22,427 bases of DNA from Desulfobacterales bacterium (GTDB lineage Bacteria > Desulfobacterota > Desulfobacteria > Desulfobacterales > BuS5). Positions 15,983 to 22,427 of the stretch are shown piece by piece. Location of the stretch: positions 1 to 22,427 of the forward strand of contig JAERRQ010000214.1 in assembly GCA_016735355.1 (NCBI GenBank), given 5' to 3'. Each line of letters starts with the position of its first letter. The first letter of the stretch is position 1. The position numbers and the translations under genes are program-made. The notes below the pieces were generated by a model. It was not told the DNA's origin, made no database searches, and was given only the letters and a program-made list of their open reading frames with translations.

Positions 15983-16330
15983 ATGAATAATCAAAAAATG
16001 GTGAATAAACAAGACGAAAGAAGGGGGGAACAGAGAAAAATAACCGATTTATATTATAGTGTTGAGTTTTCTATTAAGGGGTTGGAATATTTTTACCAAT
16101 TTAAATTGAGAGATATATCGCAAAATGGTCTCTGTATAATGGTAAAGGAAGGTTCACCGGTCCTGCAGAACATCAAAGTTGATAATTTATTGGATATGAA
16201 GTATTACTCGGTCGAAACACCGGATAAAACCGATAAAATTATTACAAAGGTCAAACATATAACAAAACATGCTCAAGGCCGATTTCAGGGTCACAGTCTG
16301 GTGGGGCTTGAAATACTCAAAAAAGAATAA
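15983..16330 (+). CDS. PilZ-domain protein (probable cyclic di-GMP receptor)
   Basis: 115 residues forming a stand-alone PilZ domain. The N-terminal RGEQR (residues 14-18) fits the RxxxR motif, and DISQNG fits the (D/N)xSxxG motif, the two elements that bind cyclic di-GMP. The beta-barrel strands YYSVEFSIKG, YQFKLRDIS, LCIMVKEG and SLVGLEIL are recognisable. It probably relays cyclic di-GMP levels by binding a partner. It is a single-gene unit, divergent from the tRNA genes and convergent with the MgtC-like gene. The nearby GspE-like ATPase has an MshEN-like region, so a shared signalling role is possible but unproven. Confidence 0.85.
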   Translation: MNNQKMVNKQDERRGEQRKITDLYYSVEFSIKGLEYFYQFKLRDISQNGLCIMVKEGSPVLQNIKVDNLLDMKYYSVETPDKTDKIITKVKHITKHAQGRFQGHSLVGLEILKKE

Positions 16331-16349
16331 AACAAACTCTTGGTTTTAT
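16327..16349. terminator. weak AT-rich hairpin between convergent genes
   Basis: ATAAAAC (16327-16333) pairs with GTTTTAT (16343-16349) across a 9-nt loop. It lies at the PilZ stop codon and just before the MgtC-like stop, so it could end transcription from both sides. The stem has only one G-C pair. Confidence 0.3.
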
Positions 16350-16357
16350 ATGAAAAT

Positions 16358-17068
16358 CTAGAATAAAGAGACATCTGTCCAGGATATTTCGTTCACACCA
16401 TCCAGCTGTCTCAACTGCCTGGCTATCTCCCGCCGCCGATCAATCCCTTTGGAGACCAGTTTTATATCGTACAGAGTGACGTTATTTAAAATATCTTTGC
16501 GAAAATTTACAAATTCGACAGACAGGTTTTCATATGTATCGAGAAGTTTTTCAATGTTACTGAAATCGCAAATCCGCGTATTGACCTGCAGGGTGATGTG
16601 CGTATGAATCTCCTTTAAAATACTCGATTTAAATCTCCTGAGTCCATAAAGCACAATAATGGCAATAAATATTGTTATTACCGCAGGCGCATAAAAACCG
16701 GAGCCGACAGCAAGCCCCACTCCAGTCAGAAGCCACAAACTGGCTGCCGTTGTCAAACCTCTAACAGAGACTCCCGATTTCATAATTGCTCCCGCGCCCA
16801 AAAAACCCATGCTTGCTATGGCATATGAAGCGATACGTGCGGGATCCAGCCGGACAACGGATTGCTGGTCAAGATGTTTGAAAAGAACCTCCATGTTCAT
16901 AGATAGCTGCATCATAAGACATGCGCTCATGCAAATCAGAATATTTGTTCTGAAACCGGCGCCCTGCCCGTGCATTTCACGCTCAAAACCTATCAAACCG
17001 CCCAAAAAAGCAGCTAAAAGCAACTCCAGGGAAAACCCTATAATCTCGTGTAAATTAAAAGATTCCAT
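16358..17068 (-). CDS. MgtC/SapB family inner-membrane protein
   Basis: 236 residues from the ATG at 17068, chosen for the strong Shine-Dalgarno GGAGGAG (17074-17080) five nt upstream; a longer frame to 17116 lacks one. Family motifs are clear: LLAAFLGGLIGFEREMHGQGAGFRTNILICMSACLMM, then GFLGAGAIMKSGVSVRGLTTAASLWLLTGVGLAVGSGFY, about five membrane helices in all. The last 80 residues (HTHITLQVNTRICDF ... ISWTDVSLF) form a soluble ACT-like domain. MgtC proteins are tied to magnesium starvation, acid survival and control of membrane ATPases or phosphate uptake; the exact role here is unknown. It lies 44 nt downstream of the DUF362 gene and probably shares its transcript. It ends with TAG. Confidence 0.88.
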   Translation of the reverse strand: MESFNLHEIIGFSLELLLAAFLGGLIGFEREMHGQGAGFRTNILICMSACLMMQLSMNMEVLFKHLDQQSVVRLDPARIASYAIASMGFLGAGAIMKSGVSVRGLTTAASLWLLTGVGLAVGSGFYAPAVITIFIAIIVLYGLRRFKSSILKEIHTHITLQVNTRICDFSNIEKLLDTYENLSVEFVNFRKDILNNVTLYDIKLVSKGIDRRREIARQLRQLDGVNEISWTDVSLF

Positions 17069-17112
17069 ATCCACTCCTCCAGCGCAGCGCTCCCAAAGGC
17101 CGCCGGCCGCAA

Positions 17113-18219
17113 TCACCTATCCATAATCCAGCGAAACATCTTGCCCAACCGTGCCTCGTTTGCGCGCAGCGCGCCATGTAGACAGACTTCGATACAGCAA
17201 TAACACCTTATGCAGCTGTCATAGTCAAAAATAATCTTTTTCTTTTTGAGAGTAATTGCACTGGCCGGACAATAATCCCGGCATTCCCCGCATAACCGGC
17301 AGATGCTTTTATTTACAATAGGCCTTTGGGACAGATACTTTCTTGTAAATCCATGCAGGAATCGAGGCCCGAATGTCAGATCGCCGAGTTCCGGAAACCT
17401 GAAATCATTAATAATCTGAAAATCGCCGCTAATATAGATCTCTTGGTCGATAAGTCCGAGTCTTTGGGCTGCCCTGTTGGTTGGAAGCATAGTACATTCT
17501 ATTCCCAGCATACTGCATACCGCCAGATCCAGAGCCAAAGCGTTTCTACTCCCGGCGATCACACCTGTATGTCGCGGGGTTCCACTCTTGCCGGGGCCAT
17601 CTCCTTCCATGGCGAGGATCCCGTCAAGAATAGTAAGAGAAGGTTTAACGGCTTCGTAAATCTGTACCAGTAGTTTCGCAAAGACCTCCCGGTCAACGCC
17701 TGCCCTGAAATGCCACTCAGGCTTATTAAAACCTATAATGCATCCGAAAAGATTTTTTACCCCAAGAGTCAAAAGCATCTGGGCATGTGTTTTGAGCTTT
17801 GCAATATTAATGACCAGGTCGGCCTCCATGGCATCTTTGGCAATATCGATTCTGCCAAAAGGGTCTCCGATATCCACCTTGACAGACTCTTTGAACTCCT
17901 TAAAAACAACATCAATACCTTCAAAGACTTTTTCATATGTTCCCTCTTCAAGAACTTTGCTGAATGATCCCACCGCCGGACTGTCTGAAATCTGGACATG
18001 CCCTCCTTTGTCAAGCACATATTCAGCTACGGCTTTTACAATCATGGGGTGGGTTAAAATAGCTTTGTCCGGCCCGGCTGGCAAAAGGAGGTTTGGTTTT
18101 ATTAATACCCGTACTCCTTTTTGTATAAAATCTCCCCCCAACCCATCTATAATATCAGAGACAACAGTCTTTAATGCCCCATAATCATATGAGGCGTTTC
18201 TGAAAATTACATTTATCAT
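17113..18219 (-). CDS. DUF362 domain protein with a C-terminal 2[4Fe-4S] ferredoxin domain
   Basis: 368 residues from the ATG at 18219, preferred because AAGG lies about 7 nt upstream; a TTG at 18246 is less likely. Residues 1 to about 290 are a DUF362 domain: GVRVLIKPNLLLP, LTHPMIVKAVAEYVLDKGGHVQISDSPAVGSF, LVINIAKLKTHAQMLLTLGVKNLFGCIIG and LTILDGILAMEGDGPGKSGTPRHTGVIAGS. The C-terminus is a ferredoxin domain with CRLCGECRDYC and CIRCYCCIEVC, giving eight ligand cysteines plus extras. It probably has an electron-transfer role in the cytoplasm, but its substrate is unknown. It appears to head an operon with the MgtC-like gene. Confidence 0.87.
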   Translation of the reverse strand: MINVIFRNASYDYGALKTVVSDIIDGLGGDFIQKGVRVLIKPNLLLPAGPDKAILTHPMIVKAVAEYVLDKGGHVQISDSPAVGSFSKVLEEGTYEKVFEGIDVVFKEFKESVKVDIGDPFGRIDIAKDAMEADLVINIAKLKTHAQMLLTLGVKNLFGCIIGFNKPEWHFRAGVDREVFAKLLVQIYEAVKPSLTILDGILAMEGDGPGKSGTPRHTGVIAGSRNALALDLAVCSMLGIECTMLPTNRAAQRLGLIDQEIYISGDFQIINDFRFPELGDLTFGPRFLHGFTRKYLSQRPIVNKSICRLCGECRDYCPASAITLKKKKIIFDYDSCIRCYCCIEVCLHGALRANEARLGKMFRWIMDR

Positions 18220-18294
18220 GTTCAGCCTTTTAGCGCAGTTTAACAAATATTAAATTTATTGGGAAAAACAGATCAAGAAATGGTCAGGTTTATA

Positions 18295-18399
18295 TATAGA
18301 TTTTCAGATAATTAATTCACAAGGCCAGAGGGAGGAAGGCGTATTATAATACTCCGACGAGCGATAACGCAGTGAAATTATTTATGTGGAAATCTATAG
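18295..18399. repeat. dispersed palindromic element, copy B (MITE/REP-like)
   Basis: The left end TATAGATTTTCAGATAATTA (from 18295) is an imperfect inverted copy of the right end, which reads GTGGAAATCTATAG at 18386-18399. The middle contains the perfect palindrome GTATTATAATAC (18341-18352). The right half matches copy A at 15260-15311, and the first 16 nt (18295-18310) are the exact reverse complement of 9971-9986. No gene lies within the 299-nt gap holding it. Confidence 0.7.
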
Positions 18400-18450
18400 A
18401 GGGAAGTTTGGAAGCTTTGGTGTGATATGGGGCTCGCTTAAAAACAAAGT

Positions 18451-18500
18451 TTTATTAAAAAAAACCGGCATTGAGAAAGGAACCGGTTTTTTTTAATAAA
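18451..18500. terminator. rho-independent terminator downstream of etfA
   Basis: A perfect 18-bp inverted repeat, TTTATTAAAAAAAACCGG at 18451-18468 and its complement at 18483-18500, encloses a 14-nt loop. Read on the minus strand it is a CCGG-based stem with a long U-tract, beginning 18 nt after the etfA stop. The symmetry also lets it stop transcription from the other side. Confidence 0.9.
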
Positions 18501-18518
18501 ATCCAATTAGAAGAGTGC

Positions 18519-19487
18519 CTACATATCATTTATTTTTTCAGTTAATTCCGGCAAAAACTCCAGAATATCTTCAACAATGCCTACATCTGCAACCTGAAAA
18601 ATCGGGGCTTTGATATTTTTGTTGACGGCAACCATAAATGGCGATCCTTTGATTCCGCCCAGATGCTGAAAAGAACCGCTTATACCGCAGGCAAGATATA
18701 CCTTGGGTTTAACCGTCTGGCCTGACGTTCCCACCTGACGTGATTTTTCAAGCCATTTGGAATCTACGATGGGCCGTGAGCATGAAACATCAGCGCCTAG
18801 CGCTTCCGCCAGATCATTGGCGATTTCAATATTATCTTCATCCTCAATGCCTCTTCCTATGGAAACAAGAACTTCAGACTTGGTAATATCAACATCCCCT
18901 ACCTCAGCCACAACAGTCTCGAGAAAGGTTCGGCGGGCCGCAAGATCACCTGCTTCGGATGATTTATCTACAATCTCTCCGGATGCAGACTTGCTTTCAT
19001 CAGGAGTAAAGGCACCGGGACGAATATTTACAACAGCGCCGGAGCCTATATCACAAAGCATATGCGTGCTGACCTGGCCGCTGAATTCCTGGCGAACAAT
19101 TTTCAGATTAGATCCGTCAAGGCCTTCAAAATCGACTACATCGGCAACAAATGCCGACTCAAGTTTAATTGAAAGTCCAGGCCCCAGATCCATTCCAAAA
19201 GTATCATGGGGCAACAAAAGAACTGCATCACCGGGTAGGATATTAACCAGAATACCCCTGATTATTTCCGCATTGGGATATGTAATGGCGGCATTATCTA
19301 TTTTAATGACCTCATTATATGTAGAGGCAACATCTTTACATACTGCTTCAAGATCGGCGCCGGATCCAGTCACAATGGCCGATACGGATGCATCAGGATC
19401 AATCTTTTTGGCTGCCGTAATAAGCTCAATAGCAGTATCATCCGCAACTCCGCCTTTGTGTACTATATATGCGTAAATTTGAGCCAT
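18519..19487 (-). CDS. etfA: electron transfer flavoprotein, alpha subunit
   Basis: 322 residues. With EtfB it forms the FAD-carrying heterodimer that takes electrons from acyl-CoA dehydrogenases. The C-terminal FAD domain is intact: VSIGRGIEDEDNIEIANDLAEALGADVSCSRPIVDSKW, RQVGTSGQTVKPKVYLACGISGSFQHLGGI and VAVNKNIKAPIFQVADVGIVED. The N-terminal domain starts MAQIYAYIVHKGGVADDTAIELI. The ATG overlaps the etfB stop by one base (TAATG), and its Shine-Dalgarno GGAGGTG lies inside the last etfB codons, so translation is coupled. It ends with TAG and is closed by the terminator at 18451-18500. It is the last gene of the etf operon. Confidence 0.96.
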   Translation of the reverse strand: MAQIYAYIVHKGGVADDTAIELITAAKKIDPDASVSAIVTGSGADLEAVCKDVASTYNEVIKIDNAAITYPNAEIIRGILVNILPGDAVLLLPHDTFGMDLGPGLSIKLESAFVADVVDFEGLDGSNLKIVRQEFSGQVSTHMLCDIGSGAVVNIRPGAFTPDESKSASGEIVDKSSEAGDLAARRTFLETVVAEVGDVDITKSEVLVSIGRGIEDEDNIEIANDLAEALGADVSCSRPIVDSKWLEKSRQVGTSGQTVKPKVYLACGISGSFQHLGGIKGSPFMVAVNKNIKAPIFQVADVGIVEDILEFLPELTEKINDM

Positions 19488-20278
19488 TATTTAACACCTC
19501 CTTTGGCTTTTAAGTATTCAACCAGTTTGTCAATGATTTCTTCGGTGCTGCCTTCGAGAATTTCAGCGCCCTCTCCAGTATCAGGCACAAAATAATCGAC
19601 CTTTTTTACATTTGCACCGGCTTCACCCACAGCATCGGATGCAAGGCCTAAATCCGAGGTGCCATGAACCGGGATCTCGACCGAAGCAACCTTTCTGATG
19701 CCTCTGATTCCCACATAGCGCGGTTCATTGATACCGGTTTGAATAGAGAGCACACAAGGAAGTTCAATTTCATTCATCTCTATATTGCCGCCCTCTACTT
19801 CCCTGCCGACTTTAATCTTTTTATCATCTGTAATATCTATTGTATTGACCAGAGAAGCATAGGGTAGATCCAGCATTGCGGCCAGCATTCCACCAACCTG
19901 GCCGGCCCCGTCATCGGCCTGGGCTCCTGTCATGATCAAATCATATTTACCCTTTTCGATTTCGGCCTTTAAAATGGAAGCTATGCCTTTTCCATCCGAA
20001 TCATTAAAAGCATCATCAGAGAGAAGAACGCCCTGATCTGCACCCATTGCCATTTCTCGTCTGATCACTTCTTCTGATTCTTCATCACCGACTGAAACAA
20101 CAGTAACATTGCCGCCCACATTATCACGGATCTGAATCGCCTCTTCAACCGCGTAATTATCCCATTCGTTTACTGAGTAGACAAGATCATCCCGATCAAT
20201 ATCCGTTCCGTCGCTGTTAACCTCTATCTCGTTTTCAGCGGTATCCGGGACTCTCTTGACACATACCAAAATTTCCAT
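19487..20278 (-). CDS. etfB: electron transfer flavoprotein, beta subunit
   Basis: 263 residues from the ATG at 20278, chosen for GGAGG just upstream and because MEILVCVKRVPDTAENEIEV is the usual family N-terminus. The EtfB signature TGAQADDGAGQVGGMLAAMLDLP is present, as are SVNEWDNYAVEEAIQIRDN and the EtfA-contacting CVLSIQTGINEPRYVGIRGIRKV. EtfB carries AMP or a second FAD depending on the type; I cannot tell from the sequence whether this pair bifurcates electrons. It lies 98 nt after the oxidoreductase gene on the same strand and overlaps etfA by one base. Confidence 0.95.
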   Translation of the reverse strand: MEILVCVKRVPDTAENEIEVNSDGTDIDRDDLVYSVNEWDNYAVEEAIQIRDNVGGNVTVVSVGDEESEEVIRREMAMGADQGVLLSDDAFNDSDGKGIASILKAEIEKGKYDLIMTGAQADDGAGQVGGMLAAMLDLPYASLVNTIDITDDKKIKVGREVEGGNIEMNEIELPCVLSIQTGINEPRYVGIRGIRKVASVEIPVHGTSDLGLASDAVGEAGANVKKVDYFVPDTGEGAEILEGSTEEIIDKLVEYLKAKGGVK

Positions 20279-20376
20279 TGTTACCTCCAATTTAAAATAT
20301 TTTTCACAAAACCCCAAGCAAAGCATCCCTACTATACTAAAGGCTGCAGGCCGCCCCGCAAGCGCAAGCTCCCGTC

Positions 20377-22427
20377 CTAACCAACAAGATGCTGCTCTAT
20401 TAGTTCAGCCAGATCCAGGACTTCCATAGCCCCTTCCAGTCCGGCTACTTTTATGGCATCTTCTATATTTACCAGGCAAAAAGGACAGGCCGTGACGATA
20501 ACATTTGCACCAGCCTCTTTAGCCATCTCTACCCTTAAAACTCCCATTCTCTGCTCTTCCTCAGGCTCGTAAAAGAGCATCAGCCCCCCGCCGCCGCAGC
20601 AGAAGGAACGGTCACGGCTTTTTAGCATATCGATCCTTTTTATTCCGGGGATGGCATCTATGGCATCCCTGGGATCTTCATAAATATCGTTGTGTCGGCC
20701 CAGATAACAGGGATCATGATAGGTATAAACCTTTTCATTATCCTGAGCGCTGTTCAAGCGAATCTCTCCGGATTTTACTTTTCTGACTATTGTCTGACTG
20801 ATATGCTCCACCGGGGGAAGTCCCGTATAATCATTTTTTAATACATTAAGAGCATGGGGATCGGCAGTTACAATCAGGTTGGCCCCGGAATTTAAAATCG
20901 CATCGGTATTTTTGTCTTTCATATCCTGAAATAACATCTCTTCACCGAACCTTCTGATCTCATTACCGCTGTCCTTTTCAGCCTTTCCAAGAACTCCGAA
21001 ATCAATCCCGGCATAATTAAGAATCTTCGAAGTAGACCTTGCAATATCCTGCATCCTGTCATCATAGGAAGTAATACTATCTACAAAATATAGTGTCTCG
21101 GCCGTAGCTCCCTTTTCGAGAACCTTGACGGGACAGACCTCTGCGAACTCTTTATCCTTGCTCCAGTCAGCGCGCTTCTTTTCCATTTTGCCCCATGGGT
21201 TTCCGCGTTTCTCAATAGCGCTGAGCGGTTTTTGCAAAGATTGGGGCACCATGCCTTCGTCCACCATGCCACGTCTCAAATCGACTATCTTGTCTATATA
21301 CTCTATCCCCAGCGGGCACTCCTGCTCACAAGCCCCGCATGTGGTGCAGGACCAGATTTCATCTTCTTCATAAATATCACCGATCAGGGACTCGCTTGGT
21401 AAAAATTTTCCGCGCAGGGGATAATTTTTGAAAAGTTTATCACGTCCTTTAATAGAAATAAACCTGGGCGATAAGGGACGTTTAACTGCATTCGCCGGGC
21501 ATTGATCGGAACATCTGCCGCAATCTGCACAGGTATAAAAATCAAGCAGGTGCTTCCAGGTAAAATCCTCCAGTTTCTTTACTCCAAAGGACTCAAGGTC
21601 ATCAAGTTTATCATCCGGCACACCATATCTTACCGGTTTAATATTGCCTTTTTTAATCCGCATGAAAAAGACATTAAAGAAAGAGGTAATAACATGAAAA
21701 TGCTTGCCCATCGGTAAAAAGCAAAGAAAAAAGAAAAACGTAAGGTCATGAATATAATAGGCGATGATATGCAATGTCTGGAGAGTGCCGTGGGAAGCAT
21801 TTTGAAGCAGAAGGTTAAAAAACCATACCAGCGTAAAGGGAAGCAGGAAGGCTTCGTGTCCGTGCGCAATCTCGGCCGCCTCAAACAGGCTTTCGGAAAT
21901 CATCAGTGTCATGATCAGCCCTAATACAAAAACCGCTTCAGATGTATGATCGTGGCCGTATTTTTCAGGAACAGCATACCTTGCAGGTTTGAAATAACCC
22001 CTTCGCACAGCGGCGATCGCACACGCAACAAAGACTGCCGTGGCGGCTATGTCCTTTGATATATTATAAATATCACCGCCGACCCCGGAAAAGCCAGGAA
22101 GGACAAAATCCTTATACATTCCGATAATAACCAGGGATGTCGAGCGTACCGACAAGATCAGGAAGCCGAAAAATATAATCATATGCAGTACACCGGCCAG
22201 CATATATCTCGGCTGGCGATACTGGGCCAGCCAGATCTTTAAAATATTATATGCCCGCATGGGCAGGTTGTCACAGCGTTTGTCCGGGGCCGCCAGAGTG
22301 AGAGGGGCAAGCCTTTTTGCAATTATATATGCAAAGGCCGCGACCCCTGTGACCGGAATCAGAAAGGATAAGATAAAAGTAGGAAAAAAGCCAAAAAGCC
22401 AAAATTGTGAGGGCGCTATTAATTCTG
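20377..22427 (-). CDS. membrane-bound cytochrome b / Fe-S oxidoreductase linked to EtfBA (5' end outside the window)
   Basis: The frame is open to the window edge; upstream of the internal ATG at 22260 it reads ELIAPSQFWLFGFFPTF and on without a stop, so the protein has more than 680 residues. The N-terminal 250 or so residues are a NarI/HdrE-like cytochrome b domain with several helices and histidines suited to heme b (LHMIIFFGF, AHGHEAF, HIIAYYIHDLTFF, GKHFHVITSFF). Then come two [4Fe-4S] motifs, CADCGRCSDQC and CTTCGACEQEC, and two HdrB-like CCG domains. Only the second CCG is intact (HDPCYLG, SFCCGGGG, TACPFC). It resembles the EtfAB:menaquinone oxidoreductase of fatty-acid-oxidising anaerobes and probably passes electrons from EtfBA to the membrane quinone pool. 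It ends with TAG. Confidence 0.9.
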   Translation of the reverse strand, partial: ELIAPSQFWLFGFFPTFILSFLIPVTGVAAFAYIIAKRLAPLTLAAPDKRCDNLPMRAYNILKIWLAQYRQPRYMLAGVLHMIIFFGFLILSVRSTSLVIIGMYKDFVLPGFSGVGGDIYNISKDIAATAVFVACAIAAVRRGYFKPARYAVPEKYGHDHTSEAVFVLGLIMTLMISESLFEAAEIAHGHEAFLLPFTLVWFFNLLLQNASHGTLQTLHIIAYYIHDLTFFFFLCFLPMGKHFHVITSFFNVFFMRIKKGNIKPVRYGVPDDKLDDLESFGVKKLEDFTWKHLLDFYTCADCGRCSDQCPANAVKRPLSPRFISIKGRDKLFKNYPLRGKFLPSESLIGDIYEEDEIWSCTTCGACEQECPLGIEYIDKIVDLRRGMVDEGMVPQSLQKPLSAIEKRGNPWGKMEKKRADWSKDKEFAEVCPVKVLEKGATAETLYFVDSITSYDDRMQDIARSTSKILNYAGIDFGVLGKAEKDSGNEIRRFGEEMLFQDMKDKNTDAILNSGANLIVTADPHALNVLKNDYTGLPPVEHISQTIVRKVKSGEIRLNSAQDNEKVYTYHDPCYLGRHNDIYEDPRDAIDAIPGIKRIDMLKSRDRSFCCGGGGLMLFYEPEEEQRMGVLRVEMAKEAGANVIVTACPFCLVNIEDAIKVAGLEGAMEVLDLAELIEQHLVG

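Noticed and set aside
18757..19476. Long open frame on the plus strand opposite etfA
   Set aside because: It is Ser/Thr/Arg-rich with no recognisable family, and it lies wholly within the conserved etfA gene. It is a by-product of etfA codon use.

Overview
The window looks like chromosomal core sequence from an anaerobic deltaproteobacterium of the Desulfobacterota, most like a Desulfobacterales sulfate reducer or syntroph. This placement is inference. It rests on an etfB-etfA pair next to a membrane-bound cytochrome b/Fe-S oxidoreductase, a DUF362 ferredoxin-like protein, a DjlA-like J protein, a large UPF0182 protein, a GspE/PilB ATPase with a GAF domain, and moderately AT-rich DNA with REP-like intergenic palindromes. 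No phage, IS transposase, integrase, rRNA or CRISPR array was found.

Layout. 1-3000: cysS (+), a membrane-anchored J-domain protein (-), a DUF985 cupin (+) and a VOC/glyoxalase-fold protein (-), tightly packed with convergent and divergent ends. 3083-7565: a good sigma70-type promoter, then a UPF0182 membrane protein and nadB (L-aspartate oxidase). 7566-7918: a gene-free gap carrying two REP-like palindromes and small tandem arrays. 7919-9869: an MFS transporter and a periplasmic DUF4124/retropepsin-like protein. 10006-12642: queC and a membrane M48 metalloprotease with C-terminal TPRs. 12635-15064 (-): a GspE/PilB-type ATPase with an unusual N-terminal repeat, behind a good sigma54-like promoter. 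15325-15827 (-): a small membrane protein and two serine tRNA genes (GCT and TGA). 15983-16330 (+): a PilZ protein. 16358-18219 (-): an MgtC-family protein and a DUF362/4Fe-4S protein. 18519-22427 (-): a cytochrome b/Fe-S oxidoreductase (5' end outside the window), etfB and etfA, closed by a perfect 18-bp terminator hairpin.

How the genes fit together. EtfBA plus the membrane oxidoreductase form a plausible route from acyl-CoA dehydrogenases to the quinone pool, as in fatty-acid oxidising deltaproteobacteria. The GspE-like ATPase and the PilZ protein may belong to pilus or secretion control involving cyclic di-GMP. The remaining genes are housekeeping (CysRS, NAD synthesis, queuosine synthesis, tRNAs) or envelope functions.

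Most interesting points. (1) cysS has an in-frame TAG as codon 6 of its natural reading frame, at the position of a conserved aromatic residue, although TAG is an ordinary stop for at least five other genes here. (2) The GspE-like ATPase starts with four exact 14-residue repeats of a KTDALYT motif whose codons have diverged while the residues have not, so the peptide itself appears to be under selection. (3) The oxidoreductase keeps one CCG domain but has lost every cysteine ligand in the other. (4) A dispersed palindromic element and frame-preserving micro-tandem repeats recur through the window.
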